Origin: Saprospiraceae bacterium
GTDB lineage: Bacteria; Bacteroidota; Bacteroidia; Chitinophagales; Saprospiraceae
Assembly: GCA_007125435.1 (NCBI GenBank)
Contig: SLDF01000399.1
Location: forward strand, 1 to 7,301
Reading direction: 5' to 3'
Length of the DNA stretch: 7,301 bases
Under the pieces are notes generated by a model that made no database searches, was not told where the DNA came from, and worked only from the letters and a program-made list of their open reading frames with translations. Both the position numbers and the translations under genes were made by a program. The stretch's first letter is position 1. Every line of letters starts with the position of its first letter. Of this stretch, positions 1-6,737 are shown piece by piece.

Positions 1-161
1 CTATGCTCTCTCTTCAGCACTCGTCTAAAGTAAAATTCTCTAAGCTCTAGCTCTTTTCAGACGACATCAAGTGTAGCCTATGGCTATGCGCGTATTTTTT
101 ATTCTTCGATCTCACTCAAAATAGCTGTGACTTAGATCAATCGACGACTGTTTTCAGACTC

Positions 162-256
162 TTCGGGGCTCGCTGTTCGCGCGGCCTCGATTTCGTTGTC
201 ACTCCATCGAGTCTGGCTTCGCTTCTCTACGCCACCCACTTCGCAGCGCTGATGCA
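162..256. repeat. GC-rich intergenic repeat, copy 1
   Basis: This block has a related copy at 5264-5337 in the same orientation. Two anchors are shared in the same order. The first is 162-184 against 5264-5286 (20 of 23 bases identical, core CTCGCTGTTCGC). The second is 237-256 against 5318-5337 (17 of 20, core CGCTGATGCA). The middle differs, and this copy is 21 bases longer. It is much richer in G+C than the genes around it. A small internal stem, CTCGAT pairing with ATCGAG, lies near 185-211. A dispersed intergenic repeat or a structured RNA are both possible; I see no coding potential. Confidence 0.6.
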
Positions 257-320
257 CGATGTAAGTTGTGGATTAAGATAGTACATCCTTAAGTTTTTTT
301 GGTGTAGAATTCATTTTTCT

Positions 321-537
321 TGAGATGATACGCGTGCAGTAGATTTTAAACCCGTATTATGCATTAGAAAATCTATTACGGCTTAAAATGGCTTCAAAAT
401 AAGTCGCTTTGCTTGATTTTGTTCAATCACCGTAGGTGTGACTATGGCTCATTCACAAAATCACTTATTTTTTCGCCATTTTTACCCTCATTACGAATTT
501 CCAATGCATAATCCGGGTTAAATTTGCTCATCTCTTA
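321..537. repeat. Long imperfect inverted repeat, about 200 bases
   Basis: Nested segments pair around an apex near 438. Bases 347-365 match the reverse complement of 503-521 at 17 of 19 positions. Bases 367-403 resemble the reverse complement of 464-501. Bases 414-422 (TGATTTTGT) pair perfectly with 455-463. Bases 430-435 pair with 442-447 (one G-T pair) around the loop 436-441. Weaker pairing continues outward, for example GAGATGA near 322 with TCATCTC near 528. Bases 404-413 look unpaired. It ends about 60 bases before the thiolase -33 box. It could be a transposase-less palindromic element or a structured transcript; it is too long and lacks the U tract of a simple terminator. Confidence 0.7.
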
Positions 538-596
538 TTGTGCAGAAACCAACCTGAAAACTATAGTTTGGACTTGATTATGGTCACGTGTTTGCC

Positions 597-627
597 TTTG
601 TCTCTTTTCAGATTTTTCTTACCTTTG
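597..627 (+). promoter_or_regulatory. Bacteroidota-type promoter of the thiolase gene
   Basis: TTTG at 597-600 and TACCTTTG at 620-627 are 19 bases apart. This fits the known Bacteroidota promoter (TTTG near -33, TAnnTTTG near -7) with every fixed base of the -7 box present. Transcription would begin around 632-636, leaving a leader of about 30 bases before the ATG at 667. Confidence 0.75.
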
Positions 628-666
628 CAGCCTTATTTTTAAATCACTAATACTCAACACATCAAC

Positions 667-1845
667 ATGAATAACGTATATATTGTAGCTGCAAGAAGGA
701 CACCTATTGGAAGTTTTGGAGGCAAGTTATCCGGTTTTACAGCAGTGGAACTTGGTCAATTTGCTGTAAAAGCCGCTATAGAAGCCGCCGGTATTAAATC
801 AGAAGACATAGACGAAGTGTTTTTTGGCAACGTATGCTCAGCTAATCTAGGTCAGGCGCCTGCCAGACAAGTAGCTATGGGCTCAGGGATACCTAATAGT
901 GTGCCTTGTACGACTGTAAATAAAGTTTGTTCTTCAGGGTTAAAGACAGTTATGTTGGCTGCGCAGTCCATCATGACAGGTGACAATGAAGTAGTTTTAG
1001 CCGGTGGAACTGAAAGCATGTCAAATATCCCTTTCTATATGCCCAAAGCCAGATGGGGTATGAAATATGGACATGGGGAAATAGTCGATGGCTTACAAAA
1101 AGACGGACTGACAGATGCATACGACAGAAATGCCATGGGAGTTTGCGCTGATGCTACAGCGGCAAAGTTCAACATTTCTCGTGAAGCTCAGGATGCCTAC
1201 GCCATACGTTCATATGAGCGTGCTGCTGAGGCCACATCCTCAGGAAAGTTTGGCAATGAGATTGTACCTGTAGCTATTCCTCAAAGAAGGGGAGATGCTA
1301 TAATCATGAATGAGGACGAGGAGTTTAGAAACGTAAAATTCGAGAAGGTTCCGGCATTAAGAGCCGCCTTTAGCAAAGATGGAACAGTAACGGCAGCCAA
1401 TGCATCCACAATAAATGATGGAGCTGTAGGGGTGATACTTGCCAGTGAAGCATTTGTCAATAAGCATGGACTAAAACCTGTTGCAAAAATAATAAGTTTT
1501 GCTGATGCCGCACAAGAGCCACAGTGGTTTACTACTGCACCGGTTAAAGCCGCCAGAAAAGCCTTGAAGAAGGCAAATTTATCAATTGGCGATATAGACT
1601 ATTTTGAGGTTAATGAAGCTTTTGCTGTTGTAGCACAGGCATTCATCCAGTCATTTGATTTGGATGAAGAAAAGGTAAATGTATTTGGCGGCGCAGTAGC
1701 ATTAGGTCACCCCCTAGGCGCATCTGGCGCTAGAATCCTAAATACATTGCTCAGTGTTTTGGATGATAAGAAAGGAAAGTTGGGTATGACGGCCATCTGC
1801 AATGGTGGTGGCGGCGCTTCCTCACTTATAGTTGAGAAATTATAA
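667..1845 (+). CDS. Acetyl-CoA C-acetyltransferase (thiolase, T2-like)
   Basis: This 392-residue thiolase catalyses the reversible Claisen condensation of two acetyl-CoA to acetoacetyl-CoA, or the thiolytic reverse, in the cytoplasm. The nucleophilic cysteine is C88 in VCSSGLK. The NEAFA motif is at 316-320, the catalytic histidine H348 in GHPLGASG, and the proton-relay cysteine C378 in CNGGGG. Length is normal for the family. Stretches such as KDGLTDAY, GTVTAANAST and ISFADAAQEP resemble mitochondrial acetoacetyl-CoA thiolase (T2, ACAT1) more than long-chain 3-ketoacyl-CoA thiolases; I take this from remembered family sequences. No hydroxyacyl-CoA dehydrogenase or enoyl hydratase gene adjoins it, so a dedicated beta-oxidation operon is not indicated. 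The start is supported by the promoter 40 bases upstream and by N-terminal similarity. The malic enzyme gene follows after 58 bases. Substrate range remains an inference. Confidence 0.95.
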   Translation: MNNVYIVAARRTPIGSFGGKLSGFTAVELGQFAVKAAIEAAGIKSEDIDEVFFGNVCSANLGQAPARQVAMGSGIPNSVPCTTVNKVCSSGLKTVMLAAQSIMTGDNEVVLAGGTESMSNIPFYMPKARWGMKYGHGEIVDGLQKDGLTDAYDRNAMGVCADATAAKFNISREAQDAYAIRSYERAAEATSSGKFGNEIVPVAIPQRRGDAIIMNEDEEFRNVKFEKVPALRAAFSKDGTVTAANASTINDGAVGVILASEAFVNKHGLKPVAKIISFADAAQEPQWFTTAPVKAARKALKKANLSIGDIDYFEVNEAFAVVAQAFIQSFDLDEEKVNVFGGAVALGHPLGASGARILNTLLSVLDDKKGKLGMTAICNGGGGASSLIVEKL

Positions 1846-1861
1846 AATCTCAACTACAATG

Positions 1862-1883
1862 AAAATGTGGTTGTCCCCATTTT
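1862..1883 (+). other. Small hairpin between thiolase and malic enzyme genes
   Basis: AAAATGTGG (1862-1870) pairs with CCCCATTTT (1875-1883) around a TTGT loop, with one T-C mismatch. The T run is part of the stem and AATAAAA follows, so this is a poor intrinsic terminator. It could reduce readthrough or protect the upstream message end. No TAnnTTTG box is visible between the two genes, which favours at least partial cotranscription. Confidence 0.3.
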
Positions 1884-1903
1884 AATAAAATTCAGTCAAT
1901 TAT

Positions 1904-3091
1904 ATGAAGAAAGATATCTATCAGCGGTCACTGGACTTGCACAAAGATCTAAGGGGAAAAATCAAGGTTTCAGCTAATATTAATGTAAAGACCAAGGATG
2001 ATTTGTCATTAGTGTATTCACCCGGTGTTGCTGAGCCTTGTCGAGCTATACACAAGGACGAAGAAGCAGCTTACGATTATACCATGAAGTCAAATACAGT
2101 AGCCATTGTTACAGATGGCTCTGCAGTATTGGGGTTAGGCAATATCGGTGCAGCAGCTTCTATTCCAGTCATGGAAGGGAAGGCTTTACTTTTCAAAAAG
2201 TTTGCTGATATCAATGCCTTTCCTATTTGTCTGGACACGCAAGATACTTTTGAGATAATAGAAACAGTCAAGCGCATCGCTCCTGTATTTGGTGGTATTA
2301 ATCTGGAAGACATTGCTGCGCCAAGGAGCTTTGAGGTAGAAAGTAGGCTTCAAGATCTTGGTATTCCAGTTTTTCATGATGATCAGCATGGTACTGCTAT
2401 TGTAGTACTTGCAGGTCTAATCAATGCTGCTAAGTTTGTCGGTAAAAAGATTGCAGATCTTAAAGTTGTTATTAATGGGGCAGGAGCTGCGGGCATTGCC
2501 ATTGCCAGACTACTTAGGTGTGCAGATCATGAAAATGACAATGCCTGTACACCAGTTAAAGAAATTTTGATGTGTGATACACAGGGAATCATTCACAAAG
2601 ACAGAGACGATTTAAATTTTGCTAAGAAACAGATATTGACTTTTTCTAATCGCGAGAATAAGAAAGGCTCTATTTTTGATGCCTTAGAAGATGCAGATGT
2701 TTTTATTGGGGTGAGTGTTGGTGACCTATTAACGAGAGCAGATATTAGGAAAATGGCTAGTAATGCTATCATTTTTGCCTTAGCTAATCCACAGCCGGAA
2801 ATCATGCCAGATGAAGCTTATGCCGGTGGCGCTGCTGTCGTGGCGACAGGCCGCAGCGATCTGCCCAATCAAGTCAATAATGTACTTGGCTTCCCCGGGA
2901 TTTTTAGAGGAGCTTTAGATGCAAGGGCAAAAACTATCACGCCGTATATGAAACTAAAAGCAGCTTACGCTATAGCAGACTGCATAGATAAACCGACCAA
3001 AATGAATATTATTCCAAAGTCTTTAAATAAGGAGGTAGCTCAAAATGTGGCCAATGCCGTGAGAGAAGCTGCATTGAAAGAAAATGCTTAA
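1904..3091 (+). CDS. NAD(P)-dependent malic enzyme, short form
   Basis: This 395-residue enzyme oxidatively decarboxylates malate to pyruvate with reduction of NAD(P), in the cytoplasm. The malic N-terminal domain carries the catalytic tyrosine Y38 (SLVYSPGVA), the catalytic lysine K93 (EGKALLFK), and metal ligands E135/D136 (LEDIAAP) and D159/D160 (FHDDQHGTA). The NAD-binding domain has the Rossmann loop GAGAAG at 192-197. Late motifs include ANPQPE (294-299) and LPNQVNNVLGFPGIFRGA (320-337). It ends there, without the C-terminal phosphotransacetylase-like domain of the long MaeB type found in many Gram-negative bacteria. Residues 205-218 (about CADHENDNACTPVK) look like a small insertion between the Rossmann helix and the next strand. 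Cofactor preference cannot be read safely. It probably shares a transcript with the thiolase gene 58 bases upstream; both work around acetyl-CoA and pyruvate. Confidence 0.93.
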   Translation: MKKDIYQRSLDLHKDLRGKIKVSANINVKTKDDLSLVYSPGVAEPCRAIHKDEEAAYDYTMKSNTVAIVTDGSAVLGLGNIGAAASIPVMEGKALLFKKFADINAFPICLDTQDTFEIIETVKRIAPVFGGINLEDIAAPRSFEVESRLQDLGIPVFHDDQHGTAIVVLAGLINAAKFVGKKIADLKVVINGAGAAGIAIARLLRCADHENDNACTPVKEILMCDTQGIIHKDRDDLNFAKKQILTFSNRENKKGSIFDALEDADVFIGVSVGDLLTRADIRKMASNAIIFALANPQPEIMPDEAYAGGAAVVATGRSDLPNQVNNVLGFPGIFRGALDARAKTITPYMKLKAAYAIADCIDKPTKMNIIPKSLNKEVAQNVANAVREAALKENA

Positions 3092-3092
3092 G

Positions 3093-3128
3093 CGATATTG
3101 GCACTAGCAATAATCGTTTGATATTTTT
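3093..3128 (+). terminator. Possible terminator after the malic enzyme gene
   Basis: CGATATTG (3093-3100) pairs with CAAT and ATCG (3108-3116, one bulged A at 3112) around a 7-base loop. TTTGATATTTTT follows, an interrupted T tract. It lies two bases after the malic enzyme stop codon. The stem is AT-rich and therefore weak. Confidence 0.45.
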
Positions 3129-3161
3129 AAAGCAGAATTAGAAGTATAATATTTAATTGAT

Positions 3162-3169
3162 TATTTTTG
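3162..3169 (+). promoter_or_regulatory. Probable -7 box of the tRNA-Ala gene
   Basis: TATTTTTG matches the Bacteroidota TAnnTTTG box and ends 10 bases before the tRNA, so transcription would start only a few bases upstream of the mature 5' end. I find no TTTG at the expected -33 distance (around 3139), so only half of the promoter is supported. Confidence 0.45.
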
Positions 3170-3177
3170 TCGCGATG

Positions 3178-3253
<76 letters not shown>

Positions 3254-3355
3254 CATTTTTTATTTCCATATCTTATTCCCTGTTTCCCATTCTATTTATT
3301 ATGAACAATGATTGTCTATTTGATGTTTTTCTATAACATTAAATGACAAATACTT

Positions 3356-4372
3356 ATGAAGTATATATTGATATGCCTTATAGCTAGCTTGCAGTTAAAT
3401 GCATGTGCAGATCAGGCAAACGAAAGAAAAAATGTTACCAATATGAAAGTAAATAAAGAGAACCTCGATACTATTATTTTAGGAGGTGGTTGCTTCTGGT
3501 GTATAGAGGCTATTTTTAATGAATTGCATGGTGTAGTAGCTGCCGAAAGTGGCTATTCAGGTGGCAAAGAAAAGAATCCCGGGTACAGGGAGGTAGCTTC
3601 TGGCAGAACAGGTCATGCTGAGGTTGTAAGAGTGGCGTTTGACCCGGATATTATTTCATTGGAAGAAATATTAGAAGTGTTTTTCTTTTCTCATGACCCC
3701 ACAACTTTGAATAGACAAGGGAATGATGTAGGCCCACAATACAGGTCTTGCATATTTTACAATTCAGATAAGCAAAAGGAAGTAGCAGAAAGGGTAATGT
3801 CAGGTTTTGCAAAAGATATATGGGATGACCCGATAGTTACAGAGTTGAGTCCGTATTCTAATTTTTACATTGCAGAAGATTATCATCAAGAGTATTTTGA
3901 GAATAACCCTAACCAACCCTATTGTAGAGCAGTTATCAATCCTAAGGTTAGTAAGTTCAGGAAAAAATACGAGTCTAAGCTTAAAGTGAATAATGAGCAA
4001 TCGTCGTATAATCCTCTAACAGAGCAGGAGAAATATGTCATTATCCATAAAGGTACTGAGAGACCATTTACTGGTGAGTATGACAAGCACTACAAGAAAG
4101 GGGTATATGCTTGTAAGCAGTGTGATGCACCATTATATCGATCTGATGATAAATTTGACTCAGGATGTGGATGGCCAAGTTTTGATGATGAAATACCCGG
4201 AGCTGTAGACAGAGTGGCTGATGCTGATGGCAGAAGGACTGAGATAATTTGCAGCAATTGTGGCGGCCATCTTGGTCATGTATTTATTGGTGAAATGTTT
4301 ACGAATAAAAATACTAGACATTGCGTGAATTCCATTTCACTCAATTTCATCCCTGCTGACGAGGATCAATAA
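3356..4372 (+). CDS. msrAB: MsrA-MsrB fusion methionine sulfoxide reductase, predicted lipoprotein
   Basis: This 338-residue bifunctional repair enzyme reduces both stereoisomers of methionine sulfoxide in damaged proteins. Residues 1-17 form a lipoprotein signal (MKYILICLIASLQ then LNAC), so C17 is likely lipidated and the enzyme anchored facing the periplasm or cell surface. The MsrA domain (about 38-205) has GCFWC with nucleophile C46 and C49, GYSGG (66-70), GPQYRS (126-131), EDYHQEYF (174-181) and a later C190. The MsrB domain (about 217-334) has zinc ligands C253/C256 and C299/C302, CGWPSF with candidate resolving C271, and the catalytic C323 in RHCVNSISL. Both active sites look intact. 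Starting at M30 would give a cytoplasmic form, but the intact lipobox favours the first ATG. No clear promoter was found. Electrons must come from a thioredoxin-like partner not encoded here. The gene is convergent with the miaE-like gene, 11 bases apart. Confidence 0.95.
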   Translation: MKYILICLIASLQLNACADQANERKNVTNMKVNKENLDTIILGGGCFWCIEAIFNELHGVVAAESGYSGGKEKNPGYREVASGRTGHAEVVRVAFDPDIISLEEILEVFFFSHDPTTLNRQGNDVGPQYRSCIFYNSDKQKEVAERVMSGFAKDIWDDPIVTELSPYSNFYIAEDYHQEYFENNPNQPYCRAVINPKVSKFRKKYESKLKVNNEQSSYNPLTEQEKYVIIHKGTERPFTGEYDKHYKKGVYACKQCDAPLYRSDDKFDSGCGWPSFDDEIPGAVDRVADADGRRTEIICSNCGGHLGHVFIGEMFTNKNTRHCVNSISLNFIPADEDQ

Positions 4373-4383
4373 AAAGTAATGCT

Positions 4384-4968
4384 TCAGTGCAGTGCAGGTC
4401 TGATCTCGAGACCTTCGATGACTTTCGATTCTTTGTCTATCCAGTATGATAAACGATCGTATACTTTGTCTCTTTCAAAGTATTTAAGTGCCATATCTAT
4501 ATAGATATGACCGTGTTTTGCTTCTGATGTCCAGAGCATTTTATAAAACTTTTTGAGATCGGGGTCTTGTAATGCTTCTTCTATCATTCTAAACCTTTCT
4601 GCTCCTCTGGTTTCAAATACAGAACCTATTAGGAGGCGATCCATGAACCGTTCTTCTCTGCCACTGTGGCAGTGTTTTATTAAAGCTGCTATATAAGGGT
4701 CTTCGCCCATAGAGGGGGCTAATTGTACTCCCCTGGATTCCATGAGGTTATAGACCATTTGAAAGTGTTCGAGTTCCTCCAGAGCTGTATCAATGAGCGT
4801 CGGTATGATGGCTGTTCGATCGGGATATTTAGCCACTAGACTTAAGGCTGCAGAAGAAGCCTTTCTTTCACAATCTGCATGGTCTTGTAAGAAGGTATCA
4901 AAGTCGGCCATGACGGCATCGAGCCATTCCTGGCTTGACGCTACGCCAATATCTAAATTCAACTTCAT
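4384..4968 (-). CDS. miaE: MiaE-like tRNA 2-methylthio-N6-isopentenyladenosine hydroxylase
   Basis: This 194-residue protein of the ferritin-like di-iron class resembles MiaE, which hydroxylates the isopentenyl group of ms2i6A at position 37 of tRNAs reading U-starting codons, using oxygen. The di-iron ligands visible are E34 (DCERKAS), E65 and H68 (EELEH), E119 (FETRGAERF, with E124 nearby) and E149 and H152 (SEAKH). This is the two-times E...ExxH pattern of a four-helix bundle, and the FETRGAERF and SEAKHGHIY segments are typical of MiaE. No signal peptide or membrane segment is seen, so it is cytoplasmic. The gene lies 33 bases downstream of a 42-residue membrane protein ORF on the same strand and may share its transcript. 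The miaA and miaB genes that make its substrate are not in the window. Activity is inferred from family likeness. Confidence 0.9.
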   Translation of the reverse strand: MKLNLDIGVASSQEWLDAVMADFDTFLQDHADCERKASSAALSLVAKYPDRTAIIPTLIDTALEELEHFQMVYNLMESRGVQLAPSMGEDPYIAALIKHCHSGREERFMDRLLIGSVFETRGAERFRMIEEALQDPDLKKFYKMLWTSEAKHGHIYIDMALKYFERDKVYDRLSYWIDKESKVIEGLEIRPALH

Positions 4969-5001
4969 AGTTGTAGATGATTTTATTGCTAAGTATATCT
5001 A

Positions 5002-5130
5002 TTATCTGCTTATAATAATATATGTTATTACAAGAACAACAAATGTGACAACTACCGTGATAATAAAAAAACGTTTGAGGTCAGCTTTATTTCTTGCTTC
5101 AATCTTTTTTTTTCGTTTACTTCTAGCCAT
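5002..5130 (-). CDS. Small basic single-span membrane protein, 42 residues
   Basis: An ATG at 5128-5130 opens a 42-codon reading frame ending with TAA at 5002-5004. The protein starts MARSKRKKKIEARNKADLKR, about ten basic residues in the first 20. An uninterrupted hydrophobic segment follows (about residues 21-40, rich in I, V, T and F), ending in SR. This suggests one transmembrane helix with a cytoplasmic N terminus by the positive-inside rule. It lies 33 bases upstream of the miaE-like gene on the same strand. I do not recognise the family. Support comes from the composition split, which matches a real membrane topology, and from its place at the head of a gene pair; no promoter or ribosome binding site is evident. 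It could be a chance ORF in AT-rich DNA. Confidence 0.6.
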   Translation of the reverse strand: MARSKRKKKIEARNKADLKRFFIITVVVTFVVLVITYIIISR

Positions 5131-5194
5131 AAGTTTCAATTTGTGATTAAGTGATTAGTTTGTCTGCTAATTGAAATTAAAATTTTTTTGTTCC

Positions 5195-5376
5195 TGCGAT
5201 GGGTGTATATCAATTTGTCGCTTTGGGCATCACCCTCGTCCTGATGTCCTCGGGTCGCTACGTTTCGTGACTCGCTGTTCGCTCGGTCCTGCGGACTCAT
5301 TCGCTATCGCTCTTGATCACTGCACATCGCTGATGCAAGATCAGAAAAAACGACATTTTGAAATGCACCCCATGCG
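5195..5376. repeat. Imperfect inverted repeat enclosing a GC-rich block
   Basis: Bases 5195-5224 match the reverse complement of 5347-5376 at 21 of 30 positions without gaps, including GGGTG/CACCC and TGTCG/CGACA. The arms are about 120 bases apart and hold GC-rich block copy 2. Outside the arms, AAATTAAAAT (5175-5184) and ATTTTATTT (5395-5403) could extend the pairing. Read on the - strand, the element follows the helicase gene by about 85 bases and ends near a T-rich run. It could fold as a branched RNA at the helicase 3' end, or be a small mobile repeat. Confidence 0.6.
5264..5337. repeat. GC-rich intergenic repeat, copy 2
   Basis: This is the partner of the block at 162-256, in the same orientation: TTCG-N-G-N-CTCGCTGTTCGC-N-CGG at 5264-5286 and CACT...CGCTGATGCA at 5318-5337. 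The pentamer TCGCT recurs several times between 5255 and 5332, so part of the likeness could come from internal repetition. Its G+C content stands out from the AT-rich flanks. Confidence 0.6.
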
Positions 5377-5462
5377 ATAGTACTTCAAAACAAGATTTTA
5401 TTTATCAGGAGCAACATACAACCTTGTTTAAAAGATAAATGTAAGAAATCATTTTAATTGCT

Positions 5463-6737
5463 TTACTTAATAGCATTGTAAAAATCCATAATCTTTTCGT
5501 CAATAATGATATCAGATGGCTTAATTGTTCGTTTGAGGGCAATACCTTCTAATGTTTTACATCTGCTCAATGCCACATAAGCTTGCCCGTGCTCAAATGC
5601 ACCTCTACCCAAGTCTATAATCACCTTGTCAAAGGTTTTGCCCTGACTTTTATGAATGGTGACAGCCCATGCTAATCGAATTGGAAATTGCTTTAAACTA
5701 CCTACGACTTCTTCCTTGATTTGCCCATCTTGTTCTGCTTTGTACTTTATGACTTCCCATTCGCTTTTTTTGATTTTTATATCTTCGGACTCTTGTATTA
5801 ACCTGACTTTGATGTCTTTTTCGTTTAACTCTGTCACTTTGGCAAGAGAGCCATTGACATATCTGCCATCAGTATCATTTCTGATTAGCATGACTTGGGC
5901 ACCAACTTTGAGTTCCAGATTGACCTCCGCCTGCATGTTTTGAGGTTGGATTTTACCTTTTTGCTCAGCGGTGTAAACTTTGGAGGGTGCACTGATTCCT
6001 CTTAATTTCGAGGTGTTAATTTGATCCGCTGTATAATTGGTTGAAGTAAGAGTAATGGCATCATCCCATTGCACAACATCTGAATGCCTGTCATTCAAGG
6101 CTTTTAAATCATTTTCGTCAAATGTTTTTAACCTTATTCGATCAAGAAGATTTATGAACGCCTCATCTTTCTGTCTAAAGACATGTTTTAATTCAATGAG
6201 ATACATTTGAAATCCTTTTTCAAAAACTTTAGCAGAGAAAAAATGTGGACTTTCATAAATGCTAAAAAAGTATTGCTGCTCAAATTTATCTGCTACAACA
6301 GGTGGTAATTGATAAAGGTCTCCAAACATCAATAGTCTTACACCACCAAACGGAATCTCACTCTTTCTATAAAAGCGGAGTAAATAGTCCATATGGTCAA
6401 ACAGGTCAGCTCTGACCATGGAGATTTCATCTATTATAATGATGTCAACCGACTTCAGCAGCTTGGCCATGCCTCGTTTGGTCTTCAAGTCCTCAGACCT
6501 TATGAGTTTTGGCGGGATTCTGAAAAAACTATGAATTGTCTGACCTTTTACATTTAGCGCAGCAACACCTGTAGGTGCTAATACGACAATGTTTTTTTGA
6601 CTCATGTTTTTAAATGTAGACAGTAAAGTACTTTTACCTGTGCCTGCTTTTCCAGTGATAAATAAATGATCATCACCATTTTCTAACTCATCAAGAATGG
6701 CGGAAAACTCTGGTGTTATTTGAAGAGGCCCTTCCAT
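5463..6737 (-). CDS. PIF1/RecD-like superfamily 1 DNA helicase, compact form
   Basis: This 424-residue ATP-dependent helicase of the SF1B PIF1/RecD group would unwind DNA 5' to 3', acting in replication, repair or recombination. Motifs in order: Walker A GKAGTGKST (29-37); motif Ia APTGVAALNVKGQTIHSFF (54-72); Walker B IIIIDEISM (99-107, D103/E104); motif III FGDLYQLPPV (138-147, Q143); motif IV region ELKHVFRQ (182-189, arginine finger R188); an SH3-like insert around VGAQVMLIRND (278-288); motif V VTIHKSQGKTFD (359-370); motif VI YVALSRCKTLEG (387-398). All catalytic motifs look intact. Only 26 residues follow motif VI. Many Bacteroidota relatives that I recall carry a long C-terminal extension (HTH or HRDC-like); this one does not, and nothing downstream looks like a broken remainder. 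It appears to be monocistronic, with a terminator upstream separating it from the lipoprotein gene. Confidence 0.92.
   Translation of the reverse strand: MEGPLQITPEFSAILDELENGDDHLFITGKAGTGKSTLLSTFKNMSQKNIVVLAPTGVAALNVKGQTIHSFFRIPPKLIRSEDLKTKRGMAKLLKSVDIIIIDEISMVRADLFDHMDYLLRFYRKSEIPFGGVRLLMFGDLYQLPPVVADKFEQQYFFSIYESPHFFSAKVFEKGFQMYLIELKHVFRQKDEAFINLLDRIRLKTFDENDLKALNDRHSDVVQWDDAITLTSTNYTADQINTSKLRGISAPSKVYTAEQKGKIQPQNMQAEVNLELKVGAQVMLIRNDTDGRYVNGSLAKVTELNEKDIKVRLIQESEDIKIKKSEWEVIKYKAEQDGQIKEEVVGSLKQFPIRLAWAVTIHKSQGKTFDKVIIDLGRGAFEHGQAYVALSRCKTLEGIALKRTIKPSDIIIDEKIMDFYNAIK

Larger units (their letters stand above)
1..596. other. Gene-free region upstream of the thiolase gene
   Basis: No frame on either strand holds a convincing gene; stop codons are frequent in all the frames I checked, and no partial gene from the left edge can be supported. 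The first 100 or so bases are plain AT-rich sequence in which I see nothing. After that come a GC-rich block (about 160-260) and a long inverted repeat (about 321-537), listed separately. The base composition changes sharply between these parts. Confidence 0.6.
5131..5462. other. Gene-free region between helicase and small membrane protein genes
   Basis: This stretch of 332 bases lies downstream of the helicase gene and upstream of the small membrane protein gene, both on the - strand. It holds a long inverted repeat enclosing the second copy of the GC-rich block, listed separately. A 69-codon + strand frame at 5171-5380 runs through the repeat and has no recognisable protein features, so I do not call it. 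No TAnnTTTG box reading leftward toward the membrane protein gene is evident; TAATTTCA near 5177 is one base off. Confidence 0.6.

Noticed and set aside
88..334. A larger inverted repeat around GC-rich copy 1 based on CGCGTAT (89-95) and ATACGCG (328-334)
   Set aside because: Only seven bases match and the flanking sequence does not continue the pairing.
2077..2805. Three - strand ORFs inside the malic enzyme gene
   Set aside because: They are antisense to a complete, motif-rich enzyme and have no features of their own.
4397..4413. GGTCT/AGACC hairpin at the convergent msrAB-miaE junction as a shared terminator
   Set aside because: It lies inside the miaE-like coding sequence with no T tract on either side; a 5-base stem is expected by chance.
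4793..5146. 117-codon + strand ORF overlapping the start of the miaE-like gene
   Set aside because: It is antisense to the miaE-like gene and to the 42-residue ORF; its hydrophobic tail is just the complement of the AT-rich stretch.
5171..5380. 69-codon + strand ORF through the second repeat region
   Set aside because: It lies wholly inside the inverted repeat and GC-rich block, has no recognisable protein features, and its composition follows the repeat.
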